In this document: positions 42,066 through 53,197 of the stretch, one piece after another | How positions within the stretch are numbered: the stretch's first letter is position 1 | Layout of the letters: every line of letters starts with the position of its first letter | DNA from: Gammaproteobacteria bacterium | GTDB taxonomy: Bacteria; Pseudomonadota; Gammaproteobacteria; Pseudomonadales; UBA5518 | Reading direction: 5' to 3' | Length of the DNA stretch: 64,000 bases | NCBI GenBank assembly: GCA_016718385.1 | Contig: JADKDK010000001.1 | Coordinates: forward strand, 744,001-808,000 | Notes under the pieces: generated by a model | What the model saw: only the letters and a program-made list of their open reading frames with translations | Databases searched by the model: none | What the model was told of the DNA's origin: nothing | Program-made: the position numbers and the translations under genes

Positions 42066-43927
42066 AATCCCGTTCCTCGCCCTGGCGTGCCCTCGCGGCG
42101 CGCGCGGTACTCGTATTCGAACTTGCGCCGCAGCAGCGCGCCCGGATCGTCCGGCACCTGGCGCAACCATTGCTCCACCGCCTGGTCCTGTTCGCCGTTG
42201 CCGGCCTCGGCTTCGGCGCGGGCCCTGGCCTCGGCCTCGGCACCGCCCTCTGCGTCGGCGCCGCCTTCGCCGGCACCGGGCTGCGGCTGTTCCTGCGCGT
42301 CGGGTTGCGCGGCCTGCTTCCCGGGCGCATCGGCCTTCGGTTCGTCGTCGGCGTTGGATTCGTCGCCTTGTCCGTCCCGCGATGGCGCGGCCTCGGGTGG
42401 CTTGCTGCCGTTGTCCCCCTGGCTACCGTCTTGCGATTGCTGCCCGCCGTCTGCCGGGGATTGCCCTTCCTGTTGCTGGTCCTGCTGCCCCTGCTGTTCG
42501 CCACCGTCCTGCGACGGCTGTCCGTCCTGTTGCTGCCCGCCCTGGACCTGCTGCTGTTGGCGCTGCTTCATCGCGTCGTCCACCAGCTTGCGGTTGACGA
42601 TGGCGTCGTCCATGCCGGGCGCGCGCGCCAGCGCCTCGTCGTAGGCGGCCAGCGCCTCCTCGAGCCTTCCGGCGCGAGCCAGCGCGTTGCCGCGGTTGTA
42701 GTGCGCGTCGGCCTCGTCCTGCGCGGCCCAGGTCGCGGCGGCGCCCCCGTAATCGCCGGCCTGGTACTGCGCCGCGCCGCGCCAGGCGGGCGAGCGGAAC
42801 AGTTGTGCGGCGCGCGCCGGGTCCTGTTCGCGCATGGCGCGCGCGCCCTGCTGGTCCTTGTTGAGCCACAGGTCCTGCCATTCCAGCGCCTCGGCGCGCG
42901 GCTGCGGCAGCAGCAGGAGGAGCGCGATGCCGAGCAGCCAGCCGCGGCGGAAGGCGAGCGCGGCCAGCGGCAGCAGCGCGAGCGCCAGCCAGGCGCCGCG
43001 GTCCTGCCAGCGGTCGAAGGTGCGCGTGAGACCGTCGTCGCGATCGATGTCGGTGGCCAGCGGCGGCGGCAGCAGCGCGGCGATATCGCTGTCGTCCAGG
43101 CTCAGCATCGCGAAGCGCCCGCCCGCGGCGTCCACGCCCTCGCGCATGGTGTCCACGTCCACGCCCGGCACCACGATGCTGCCGTCGCGCTCGCGCAGGA
43201 AGCCGCCCTGCGGCAGCGGGATCGGGGCGCCGTCCGCGGTGCCGCTCGCGAGCAGCGACAGCTCGAGACCCGATGCGTCGAGACGCCGGGCCACCTCGGC
43301 GTGCTGCGCCACCGGGAAGCGATCGGTCACGACCAGCAGTCGTGCGCGCTCCACGCCGGCGCCGCGCGCCAGCGATCCGGCCAGCGCGACGGCCGCGGGC
43401 AGGTCGTTGCCGCTGGCCGGCATGATCTCGGGCGACAGCGCCGGCAGCATCGCCGCCAGCGTGCGCGCGTCATCGGACAGCGGCGTGACCACGTGCGCGT
43501 CGCCCGCGTAGACGATCAGCGCGGTCTGCCCGTCGTGGCGCCGCGCGAGGATATCGCCCAGCTTGAAGCGCGCGCGCTCGTAGCGCGAGGGCGCCAGATC
43601 GCCGGCGCGCATGGTGTGGCCGAGGTCGAGCGCGATGATCAGCGGATCGCTGGCGCGGTGCACGGGCTCCGGCAGGCGCTCCCAGGCCGGCCCCGCGAGC
43701 CCCAGCACCGCGAGCGTCCAGCCCGCGAGCAGCAGCCGGGGCAGGACGTTGCGCCGGGCGCCGGTCGCGGGCAGCAGCAGCGCCGCGAGCAGCGCGGGAT
43801 CGATCAGTTCGCTCCACAGTGCTGGCCGCGCGTTCTGACGCAGGAACCAGAAGGCGAGCAACGCGCAGGGCAGCACCGCGAGCAGCCACGCGGGGCGCAG
43901 GAAATGGAAATCCGCGAGTGCTGCCAT
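42062..43927 (-). CDS. batB: BatB-like von Willebrand factor A / TPR membrane protein
   Basis: A 621-residue protein. Two N-terminal membrane helices (about 12-30 and 55-80), a VWA domain (LIIALDLGHTMRAGDLAPSRYERARFKLGD through LVVTDRFPV), two more membrane helices near 310-345, then TPR-like repeats (ADAHYNRGNALARAGRLEEALAAYDEALARAP). A Gln/Asp/Gly/Pro-rich low-complexity tail of about 140 residues follows and the protein ends in a charged segment. The metal-binding D-x-S-x-S of the VWA fold reads D-L-G-H-T here, losing the serines. It combines BatB (VWA) and BatC (TPR) roles. Overlaps batD by 4 bases; 4 bases follow batA. Confidence 0.85.
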   Translation of the reverse strand: MAALADFHFLRPAWLLAVLPCALLAFWFLRQNARPALWSELIDPALLAALLLPATGARRNVLPRLLLAGWTLAVLGLAGPAWERLPEPVHRASDPLIIALDLGHTMRAGDLAPSRYERARFKLGDILARRHDGQTALIVYAGDAHVVTPLSDDARTLAAMLPALSPEIMPASGNDLPAAVALAGSLARGAGVERARLLVVTDRFPVAQHAEVARRLDASGLELSLLASGTADGAPIPLPQGGFLRERDGSIVVPGVDVDTMREGVDAAGGRFAMLSLDDSDIAALLPPPLATDIDRDDGLTRTFDRWQDRGAWLALALLPLAALAFRRGWLLGIALLLLLPQPRAEALEWQDLWLNKDQQGARAMREQDPARAAQLFRSPAWRGAAQYQAGDYGGAAATWAAQDEADAHYNRGNALARAGRLEEALAAYDEALARAPGMDDAIVNRKLVDDAMKQRQQQQVQGGQQQDGQPSQDGGEQQGQQDQQQEGQSPADGGQQSQDGSQGDNGSKPPEAAPSRDGQGDESNADDEPKADAPGKQAAQPDAQEQPQPGAGEGGADAEGGAEAEARARAEAEAGNGEQDQAVEQWLRQVPDDPGALLRRKFEYEYRARREGTPGRGTGL

Positions 43928-43931
43928 TGCC

Positions 43932-44951
43932 TCAGATCCTTCCTTCGGCGGCGCCGCGGCGCGGCCACAGCAGGCCGAGCGCCAGCGCGAGCGAGAGCAG
44001 CAGCGCGAAGCCGAGCGGCCAGTGCTGCAACGAGACCAGCGGGCGGTAGCGCTCGGCCTCCTGCGCCACCGGCTCCAGCCGGTCGAGCTCGGCGTAGATC
44101 GCCTCGAGCTCCTCGCGGTCGCGGGCGCGGAAATAGCGCCCGCCGGTCTGCCCGGCGATGTCGCGCAGGGTGTCCTCGTCGAGGTCCGCCGAGGGGTTCA
44201 CGCGGCGCGCGCCGAAGCGGCTGCCGAACAGTCCCGGCAGTTCCATGCTCTCGGCGCCGATGCCGATGGTGTAGACGCGCAGCCCCGCGCGCGCCGCCAG
44301 CTCCGCGGCCTGGCGCGGCGGCAGCTCGCCCGCGGTGTTGGCGCCGTCGGTCAGCAGGATCACCACGCGGCTGGCCGCCGGTCGTTCGCGCAGGCGCTTC
44401 ACCGCGATCGCGAGCGCATCGCCGATCGCGGTCTGCTTGCCGGCGAAACCGATCTGCGCCTCCATCAGCAGCTGCTCCAGCGTGGCGTGATCGAAGGTGA
44501 GCGGCACGTGCAGGTAGGCCTCGCTGCCGAACAGGATGAGCCCCAGCCGGTCGCCGGCGCGCCGGCGCAGGAATTCGCCCGAGACGCGCTTCACCACGCG
44601 CAGGCGGTCGGCCGGCTGGCCGTCGAGCTCGAGGTCCTCGGTGAGCATGCTCTCGGAGATGTCCACCGCCAGCATCAGGTCGCGCGCGCTCGCCGGCAGC
44701 GCGACGGTGTCGCCCACCCAGCGCGGCGCGCAGGCTGCCGCCACCAGCGCGATCCAGATCAGTGCCAGCGCGAGCAGGCGCTGCCACGGCGCGCGCGCAC
44801 GCGCGGCGGCGCTGCCCGCGCCGGCGGCGGCCCGCACCGCGCGCGGGAAATACAGCGCCGGCTCGCGCCGGCGTGCCGCCGGCAGCAGCAGGTACACGAG
44901 CAGCGGTAGCGGCAGCAGCACCGCGGCCCAGGGCAGCGCGAACTCGATCAC
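43932..44951 (-). CDS. batA: BatA-like von Willebrand factor A membrane protein
   Basis: A 339-residue protein with an N-terminal membrane helix (FALPWAAVLLPLPLLVYLLLP), a second one at about 60-78, a VWA domain with an intact MIDAS (LMLAVDISESMLTEDL, D-x-S-x-S, about 93-108; LILFGSEAYLHVPLT; LLTDGANTAGELPP) and a C-terminal helix (FALLLSLALALGLLWP). The domain faces the periplasm between the helices. The GTG 44951 start overlaps the DUF4381 stop (GTGA). Partner of BatB, which lacks an intact MIDAS. Confidence 0.9.
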   Translation of the reverse strand: MIEFALPWAAVLLPLPLLVYLLLPAARRREPALYFPRAVRAAAGAGSAAARARAPWQRLLALALIWIALVAAACAPRWVGDTVALPASARDLMLAVDISESMLTEDLELDGQPADRLRVVKRVSGEFLRRRAGDRLGLILFGSEAYLHVPLTFDHATLEQLLMEAQIGFAGKQTAIGDALAIAVKRLRERPAASRVVILLTDGANTAGELPPRQAAELAARAGLRVYTIGIGAESMELPGLFGSRFGARRVNPSADLDEDTLRDIAGQTGGRYFRARDREELEAIYAELDRLEPVAQEAERYRPLVSLQHWPLGFALLLSLALALGLLWPRRGAAEGRI

Positions 44952-45417
44952 CGGTGCCGCCTCAGCCAGTCGCGGCAGGCCGCGTGCAGCGCGTCCTGGT
45001 CGCAGGACGCCGCGGGGTCGTAGGGCGCGAGCACCAGCGCGCGGCCGGCGCCGCCTGTGAACGCCGTGGTGCGCCCGCTGCGGTCCAGGAACGCGAGCCA
45101 GGCCTCGCCGCACAGCGGCGCGACCTCGGCCCGCGCATAGCGGGCGAGTGCGGCACGGCGCAACAGCGCGCTCGCGCCCTGCGCGAAGCCTGCCGCATCG
45201 CCCGCGCCGCGCGTGGCGCGGTACAGCGCCTCCAGCTCGGCTTGCGCGCGGCGGCGATAGCGGTTGCGCCGCCGCGCGCGCAGCCACAGCGCGAGCGTCG
45301 CGCCGAGCGCGAGCAGTGCCAGTGCCGCGAGCAGCCACCAGCCCGGCGCCGGCGGCCACCAGCCCACGGCAGGCGGCAGGTGCAGCGGGCGCAGCGCCGC
45401 CAGCGGATCGGCGGCGT

Positions 45418-45421
<4 letters not shown>
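44948..45421 (-). CDS. DUF4381 membrane protein of the MoxR-Bat operon
   Basis: A 157-residue protein. It has a short Pro/Trp-rich periplasmic start (LPPAVGWWPPAPGWW), one membrane helix (LLAALALLALGATLALWL, about 29-46), an Arg-rich basic stretch, and a cytoplasmic helical domain (AELEALYRAT; ALLRRAALARY; GEAWLAFLDR). This is the DUF4381 layout found between DUF58 and batA genes. Function unknown, probably structural in the complex. The ATG overlaps the DUF58 stop (ATGA). Confidence 0.85.
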
Positions 45422-46368
<947 letters not shown>

Positions 46369-46378
46369 GACGGGTCGC

Positions 46379-47329
46379 TCAGCCCACCGGCACCGCGGTC
46401 AGCAGTTCGTCGATGACCTGGTCCGGACCGGTGCCGGCCGCCTCGGCATCGAAGTTGAGGATCAGGCGGTGGCGGAAGGCATCGTGCACCACGGCCTGCA
46501 CGTCGTCGGGCGCGACGAAGTCGCGGCCCTTCAGCCAGGCGTGCGCGCGCGCGGCGCGATCGAGCGCGATGGTGCCGCGCGGGCTCACGCCGTAGTCGAG
46601 CCAGCGCCTGAGCGGCTCGCCGCCGCGCGTGGCCAGCGCGAGCTGGATGATGTATTCCTCGACGCCCGGGGCCATGTGCAGCGCGAGGATTTCGGCGCGC
46701 GCGGCGAACACGTCCTGCTGGCTCACGGCGGGCGGCGGCGCCACCGGCGCCTGGCCCGCCTCGCGCCGCGCGAGACGCAGGATCTCGCGCTCGGCGTGCG
46801 CATCCGGATAGCCCACGCGCACGTGCAGCAGGAAGCGGTCGAGTTGCGCCTCGGGCAGCGGGTAGGTGCCTTCCTGCTCGATCGGGTTCTGCGTCGCCAT
46901 CACCAGGAACAGCGCCGGCAGCGCGTAGGTGGTGCTGCCCACGCTCACCTGGCGCTCGGCCATCGCCTCCAGCAGGGCCGACTGCACCTTGGCCGGCGCG
47001 CGGTTGATCTCGTCGGCGAGCACGAGGTTGTGGAAGATCGGGCCGCGCTGGAAGCGAAAGCCGCCGTCCTCGGGCCGGTATATGTCGGTGCCGGTGACGT
47101 CGCCCGGCAGCAGGTCGGGGGTGAACTGGATGCGGTGGAAGTCGCCCTCGACGCCGCGCGCCAGTTCGCGGATGGCGCGCGTCTTCGCCAGGCCCGGCGC
47201 GCCCTCGACCAGCAGGTGGCCGTCGGCGAGCAGCGCGATCAGCAGGCTGTCGACCAGGTGCTGCTGCCCGATGACCTGTTGCGCCAGCCAGGCGCGAAGG
47301 CCGGCGATGGTGTCGCTGCGTGTGCTCAC
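46379..47329 (-). CDS. moxR: MoxR-family AAA+ ATPase
   Basis: A 316-residue ATPase of the MoxR class. Walker A is GHLLVEGAPGLAKTRAIR (about 35-52), Walker B NLVLADEINRAPAKVQSALLEAMAERQV (about 100-127), sensor 1 FLVMATQNPIEQEGTYPLPEAQLDRF (about 140-165), and sensor 2 lies in GVSPRGTIALDRAARAHA. The start is GTG 47329 with AGGA about seven bases upstream. It heads the operon moxR-DUF58-DUF4381-batA-batB-batD and is divergent from gdhB across 216 bases. MoxR-Bat systems are thought to act as chaperone-like machines for metal-dependent or envelope complexes; no target is evident here. Confidence 0.95.
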   Translation of the reverse strand: MSTRSDTIAGLRAWLAQQVIGQQHLVDSLLIALLADGHLLVEGAPGLAKTRAIRELARGVEGDFHRIQFTPDLLPGDVTGTDIYRPEDGGFRFQRGPIFHNLVLADEINRAPAKVQSALLEAMAERQVSVGSTTYALPALFLVMATQNPIEQEGTYPLPEAQLDRFLLHVRVGYPDAHAEREILRLARREAGQAPVAPPPAVSQQDVFAARAEILALHMAPGVEEYIIQLALATRGGEPLRRWLDYGVSPRGTIALDRAARAHAWLKGRDFVAPDDVQAVVHDAFRHRLILNFDAEAAGTGPDQVIDELLTAVPVG

Positions 47330-47545
47330 GTTGTCCTGTTCTCCGAGGTTTGTGGACCCACAAGTCGCTGATTGTAGTCTGCGCCGATGTCCGCAAGGCG
47401 CTTGCCACGCGCAACTTTCGCCCCGCTTCGACCGGTGCGGCGGCGCGAGGTTCCATAGTATCCTCGCCGCGCGACGCCGGGACCGCGACGCGTGCAACAG
47501 GCGGCGAGCCACCGGAGCGACACCATTGGAACAGCGGGTGCAGGC

Positions 47546-50500
47546 ATGAACGACAGCAGGAGCAGGGAGCGTTTTCTGGGCTTCCTGGGCGAGGAGATCG
47601 AGCGGCGCGCGCCGGGTGACGAACAAGCGGTGCTGAAGGCCTTCGCCGCCGAGGTGATCGGCGCCATGGACTTCGAGGACGTCCGCGACCGGCGCCCGGC
47701 CGATGTCTGCGCGACCATCCTGCACGCCTGGCAATACCTGCAGCAACACGATCCGGCGGCGCCGAAGATCAGCCTGTTCAACCCGCGCTTCGAGCAGCAC
47801 GGCTGGAGCTCGCGCCACACCGCGGTGCTGGTGCTGACGCACGGCATTCCCTTCGTGTCCGAGTCGCTGCGCCTGGAGCTCAACCGCCGCGGCATCGTGA
47901 TCCACATGCTGGTGAGCTCGGACCTCACCGTGCAGCGCGACGAGGCGCACGCGCTGCGCCACGTCTACCCCGCGACGGTGCCCCCGGACCGCGAGCGGCG
48001 CACCCGCGAGGCGCTGGTGTACCTGGAGATCTCGCGCATCAGCGATCCCGCGCTGCTGGCGCAGATCGAGCAGAGCCTCGCCGCCGTGATCGCCGAGGTC
48101 ACGGTGGTCGTCGACGATTTCGAACCCATGTGTGCGCGCGTGCGCGAGCTCGTCGCCGCGTTGCCCGCGTGCTCGCAGGGGGTTGCCGAGCCCGAGTGGC
48201 AGGAGAACCGCGCGCTGCTGGAGTGGCTCCTGGACGGCAACTTCACGTTCCTCGGCTACGAGCTGCTCGAGGTCGAGCGCGGCGACGGCGCGACGCGCGT
48301 CACCAGCCGCGGCGAGGCGAAGCTCGGGCTGCAGCGCGAGCGCGACACACCGGCGGCGGGCTTCCTGGCGCAGGAGCTCGGGGAACTGGAGCGCGACCCT
48401 GCGGCGCAGGGCCCGCAGCTGGTGTTCTTCAAGTCCTCGCGCCGCTCGCGCGTGCACCGCGTTGCCTATCCGGACTACATCGCGGTGAACTGCTACGACG
48501 CCGAGGGGCGCATCCGCGCGCAGCACTGTTTCCTCGGGTTGTTCACCGCGGTGGTCTACACGATGGATCCCGAGGACATCCCGATCGTGCGGCGCAAGGT
48601 CGCCGAGGTGATCGAGCGCTCGCGCCCGAGCACCAGCAGTCACCGCCTGCGCACGCTCAGGCGCGTGCTCGAGGTGCTGCCGCGCGACGAGCTGTTCCAG
48701 GGCGATTCCGCCACGCTCTACGACACCGCGATGCGCATCTTCCTGATCCAGGAGCGACGCAAGATCCGCCTGTTCATCCGCACCGACCGGCGCAACCGTT
48801 TCGCCTTCTGCCTGGTGTACTGGCCGCGCGACATCTACCGCACCGAGCTGCGGCAGAAGATCGAGTCGCTGCTGAGCGACGCGCTGGGCGCCGAGGAATC
48901 CGAGTTCACCACCTTCTTTTCCGAATCAGTGCTGGTGCGCACCTACTTCGTGATGCGCCTGGGCGCGAACGCGCGCACCGACTACGACGCCGAGGAGCTC
49001 GAGGCGCTGATCGTGCGCATCTCGCAGCAATGGCAGGACCAGCTCGGCACCGCACTTGCCGATGAATTCGGCGAGGAGGAGGGCGCGCGCCGCCTCGCGC
49101 TCTACGCGCAGGCCTTCCCCGCCGGCTACCGCGACGACAACGACACGCCGATGGCGGTGGCCGACATCCGCACCTTCGACGCGCTCGAGCGCGACGGCGG
49201 GCTGGGCGTGCACCTGTACCGCAACGTGCGCGAATCGGAGAAGCTGACCCACTTCCGGCTCTACAGCCCCGATCGCCCGGTCGAGCTCTCCGACGTGATC
49301 CCGATGCTCGAGAACCTCGGGATGCGGGTGCTCGGCGAACGCCCCTACCGACTGATGCGCGCCGACCGGCGCGAGCTCTGGGTGCACGATTTCAATCTCG
49401 CCTACGCGCTGGCCGGCGACATCGACGTGCCCGCGGTGGCCCCGGCGGTGGAGGACGCTTTCCTCAGCGTGCTCGCCGGCCGCGCCGAGAGCGACGGCTT
49501 CAACCGCCTGATCGTGGGCACGCGTCTCGGCTGGCGCGAGGTCGCGATCCTGCGCGCCTATGCGCAGTACATGAAGCAGGTGCGCTACAACTTTTCGCAG
49601 GAGTTCATCGCCGAGACGCTGGGGCGCCACCTCGACATCGCGCGCGCACTGGTGCAGCTCTTTCGCGCGCGCTTCGATCCGGCGGCCAGCGCGGACATGG
49701 ACGCGCGCCGCGAGGCCGAGCAAGCGCTGGCGGCCGGCATCCTCGCGGATCTCGAGCGCGTCGAGCAGCTCAACGAGGACCGCGTGCTGCGCGCGTACCT
49801 GGCGCTGATCCGTGGCACGCTGCGCACCAACTGGTTCCAGTGCGACGAGACGGGAGCGCCGAAGCCCTGGTTCTCGTTCAAATTCGACAGCGCGGCGCTG
49901 CCCGACCTGCCGCGCCCGGTGCCCAGATACGAGATCTGGGTGTATTCGCCGCGCGTGGCGGGCGTGCACCTGCGCGGCGGCAAGGTCGCGCGCGGCGGGC
50001 TGCGCTGGTCGGACCGGCCGGAGGATTTTCGCACCGAGGTGCTGGGGCTGGTGAAGGCGCAGCAGGTGAAGAACGCGGTGATCGTGCCGGTGGGCGCCAA
50101 GGGCGGCTTCGTGCCGCGGCAACTGCGTCCCGAGGCCGGCCGCGAGGCGATGCAGGCCGAGGGCGTGGCCTGTTACCGGATCTTCGTGCAGGGGCTGCTC
50201 GACCTCACCGACAACATCGTCGACGGCGCCACCGTGGCGCCGGCGCAGGTGGTCTGCCACGACGAGCCGGATCCCTACCTGGTGGTCGCCGCCGACAAGG
50301 GCACGGCCTCGTTCTCCGACGTCGCCAACGAGCTCTCGGCGCGCTACGGCTTCTGGCTGCGCGATGCCTTCGCCTCCGGCGGCAGCGTGGGCTACGACCA
50401 CAAGAAGGTGGCGATCACGGCGCGCGGGGCGTGGATCTCGGTGCAGCGGCACTTTCGCGAGCGCGGCATCGACGTACAGGCGCAGCCGGTCAGCGTGGTG

Positions 50501-52395
50501 GGTATCGGCGACATGTCCGGCGACGTGTTCGGCAACGGCATGCTGCGCTCGCGCGCGATCAAACTGGTCGCGGCCTTCAACCACCAGCATATCTTCGTCG
50601 ACCCCGATCCCGATCCCGCGGCGAGCTTCGCCGAGCGCGAGCGCCTCTTCGCGCTGCCGCGCTCGAGCTGGGCCGATTACGACGCAAGCCTGATATCGGC
50701 GGGCGGCGGCGTGTTCGCGCGCAGCGCGAAGTCGATCGCGCTCACGCCCGGATGCGCCGCGTGCTGGGCACTGAGGCCGAGCGCCTGACGCCCGCCGAGC
50801 TGGTCTCGGTGATCCTCGCGGCACCCGTGGACCTGGTGTTCAACGGCGGCATCGGCACCTACTTCAAGTCGAGCGCGGAGGACCACGCCGACGTCGGCGA
50901 CAAGGCCAACGACGCGGTGCGCATCGACGGCGCGCAGATCCGCGCTCGCGTGATCGCCGAGGGCGGCAACCTCGGCATGACGCAGCTCGCGCGCGTGGAG
51001 TTCGCCAGCCGCGGCGGGGCCTGCAACACCGACTTCATCGACAACTCCGGCGGCGTCGACTGCTCGGACCACGAGGTCAACATCAAGATCCTGCTGAACG
51101 GCATCGTGGCCGCCGGTGACATGACCGACAAGCAGCGCGTGCAGCTGCTGGAGGAGATGCGCGACGACGTCGCCGCGCTGGTGCTGGCAAACAACTACCG
51201 CCAGGCGCAGTCGATCAGCCTCGCCGAGCGCGAGGCGGCGCTGCGCATCAACGAACACCGCGCCGTGATCGCCTCGCTCGAGACGGTCGGCGTGCTCGAT
51301 CGCGCGCTGGAGTTCCTGCCCGCTGACGAGGCGCTGGAAGAGCGTCGCCTCGGGGGCCGCGGGCTCACGCGCCCCGAGCTCGCCGTGCTCTCGTGCTATG
51401 TCAAGGGCCGCCTCAAGCTCGACATCCTCGCCTGCGAGGTGCCCGAGGAGGCGTACTTCGCGCGCGCGCTCGAGCGTGCCTTTCCGGCGCGGCTGTGCGA
51501 GCGTTACCGCGAGCGCCTGCCGCAGCACGCGCTGCGCCGCGAGATCATCGCGACGCAACTCGCCAACGACATCGTCGACCTGATGGGCATCACGTTCATC
51601 GAACGCATGCAGCAGTCCACCAACGCGCCGGTGGCCGCCATCGTGCGCGCCTTCGTGATGGCGCGCGAGGTGCTCGACCTGCACCGCTGGTGGGGCGAGG
51701 TCGAGGCGCTGGACAACGCGGTCCCGGCGGCCCTGCAGCTGGAGGTGCTCGCGGACCTGCAGCGGCTCACGCGCCTGGCGGCGCGCTGGTTCGTGCACAA
51801 CCGCCGCGGCGTGACCGACGCGAGCGCCGAGGTCGAGGCTTTCGCGGCACCCGTGCGCGCGATCCGCGACCGCATGTGCGACTACGTGACGGGCCAGCAG
51901 CGCCTCGCCTGGGAGCGGCGTCATGAGGAATTGCTGCATGCGGGACTGCCGCCGGCGCTGGCGACAATCTTTGCCGGCTCGACGATGCTGATCGGCGCGC
52001 TGGGCATGGCGGATGCCGCGCGCACGCACGGGCTGGCCGTGGAGGAGGTCGCGCGCGTGGCCTTCGCGCTGAACGAGCGGCTCGATTTCTACTGGTTCGG
52101 CAAGCAGATCACGGCGCTGAAGGTCGAGGACCACTGGCAGGCGCTGGCGCGCGAGTCATTCCTCGACGAGCTCGACTGGCAGGTGCGCGCCATCGTGGCG
52201 GTGGTCGCCGGCGGCGCGGGCGATGGCGAGGACATCGACGAGCGCGTGGCGCGCTGGGAGGCGACGCGCGCCCCGGCGATCGAGCGCTGGCGGCGCATGG
52301 TCGCCGCGATCCGCGATTCGCGCACGCAGGACTACGCGATGTACGCGGTCGCGGTGCGCGCGCTGCTGCAACTGGCCCAGCCCGTGGCGTCGTGA
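47546..52395 (+). CDS. gdhB: NAD-specific glutamate dehydrogenase, large (L-GDH180) type, with one frameshift
   Basis: Joined length is about 1616 residues, the usual size of the roughly 180-kDa NAD-GDH class that deaminates glutamate to 2-oxoglutarate for amino-acid catabolism. Seen in order are the long N-terminal regulatory/ACT-like region, the catalytic block LRGGKVARGGLRWSDRPEDFRTEVLGLVKAQQVKNAVIVPVGAKGGFV, and the NAD domain VVGIGDMSGDVFGNGMLRS. The C-terminal domain has DLVFNGGIGTYFKSS and VIAEGGNLGMTQLARVEFA. The frame breaks at about 50746-50752: one base missing in ACGCCCGGATG changes the expected TPEMRRVLG into TPGCAACWA, and the second frame continues to 52395 unbroken. A sequence error is likely. 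Confidence 0.95.
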
Positions 52396-52640
52396 GCGGC
52401 ACGAGCGGGGCCTTCGAGCTGGAGGTGGATCTGGCGATCCCCGCCGCCGCGCTGCTGCGACTCTACCGTGGCGAGGTGCGCGAGGTCGTCGCCCGCGCGC
52501 GAGACGGCCGCGTGCTGCGCTTCCCGGTGGCGGCACTGCGTCCCTTCGTGAGCCGCGACGGCGTGCACGGGCGCTTTCGCATCCGCTGCGACGCCGGGCA
52601 GCGGCTGGCGGGCATCGAGAGGGTGTCCTGTCCGGTGTAG
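52392..52640 (+). CDS. DUF2835 protein
   Basis: An 82-residue protein with the DUF2835 pattern: VDLAIPAAALLRLYRGEVREVVARARDGRVLRFPVAALRPFVSRDGVHGRFRI. A small PilZ-like beta barrel has been suggested from its size and strand pattern, but no function is known to me. Starts at GTG 52392, overlapping the gdhB stop (GTGA), hence coupled to gdhB as in other gammaproteobacteria. The last codons run into a repeat element. Confidence 0.85.
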   Translation: MSGTSGAFELEVDLAIPAAALLRLYRGEVREVVARARDGRVLRFPVAALRPFVSRDGVHGRFRIRCDAGQRLAGIERVSCPV

Positions 52641-53045
52641 GTCCGGCTTCAGCGGGTGTCGCGCAACCATCTGTGCTCGGGATAGCGGCCCGACAATCCC
52701 GCGTATCGCGAGCCATCGCCCGAGCCCCCATCGGTGCCGCGGACACGCCGTAAATACTCCCTGGGGGCTACCTGTCGCCGTCCCTGGCGACAGAGTGTCC
52801 GCCGCACCGATGGGCGCTCGAGCGCCTCGCGTGGTGGACCCGAAGGCGGCTCGGTTGCCGATGCGGCCCGCTCGACCAGGGCGCGCGTTGGGCGCGGACG
52901 CGGCGCGGAGCGGGACGTACTTGCGTGCCGCGGACATGGCGGCAGCCAGCGACGCACCACGCCGCTCGGCCGCAACCTGATGGCTTTTGTGACAGCCTCT
53001 GAAGCCGAACCTACCGGGACAGTGTCCGGCTGAAGCCGAACCTAC
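52637..53045. repeat. Nested inverted-repeat element
   Basis: A 0.4 kb spacer bounded by a 17-base inverted repeat with one mismatch: 52637-52653 (starting GTAGGTCCGG) and 53029-53045 (ending CGAACCTAC). A further copy of the right arm lies at 52999-53014. Inside, a longer imperfect inverted repeat of about 37-40 bases pairs 52707-52746 with 52795-52831. At its centre is a perfect 8-bp hairpin (52772-52779 with 52786-52793). No credible protein is encoded. The layout suits a MITE- or REP-like mobile repeat, or a structured RNA. The left end overlaps the last codon and stop of the DUF2835 gene. Confidence 0.75.
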
Positions 53046-53080
53046 GCCGAACCTACGCCGAACCTGCGCGGAACCTGCGC
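53037..53080. repeat. 11-base tandem repeat, four copies
   Basis: CGAACCTACGC occurs twice (53037-53047, 53048-53058), then CGAACCTGCGC (53059-53069) and GGAACCTGCGC (53070-53080). The first unit starts within the right arm of the neighbouring inverted repeat, so the array probably grew out of that element. It ends 117 bases before the pyrD start. Confidence 0.85.
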
Positions 53081-53197
53081 CGGACCCTCGCCTGATCTGC
53101 GAGCGGCACAAATTCGGGCACAAGCCGCGGCTGCGATCCGGAGCAGCGGCCGATCGGTTATCCTGTGCGCCCCCTTGCAACCCGGTCCAATAGCCGC

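Noticed and set aside
50600..50640. Short Asp-Pro repeat (DPDPDP) in gdhB as a repeat element
   Set aside because: It is a normal part of the conserved NAD-GDH sequence.
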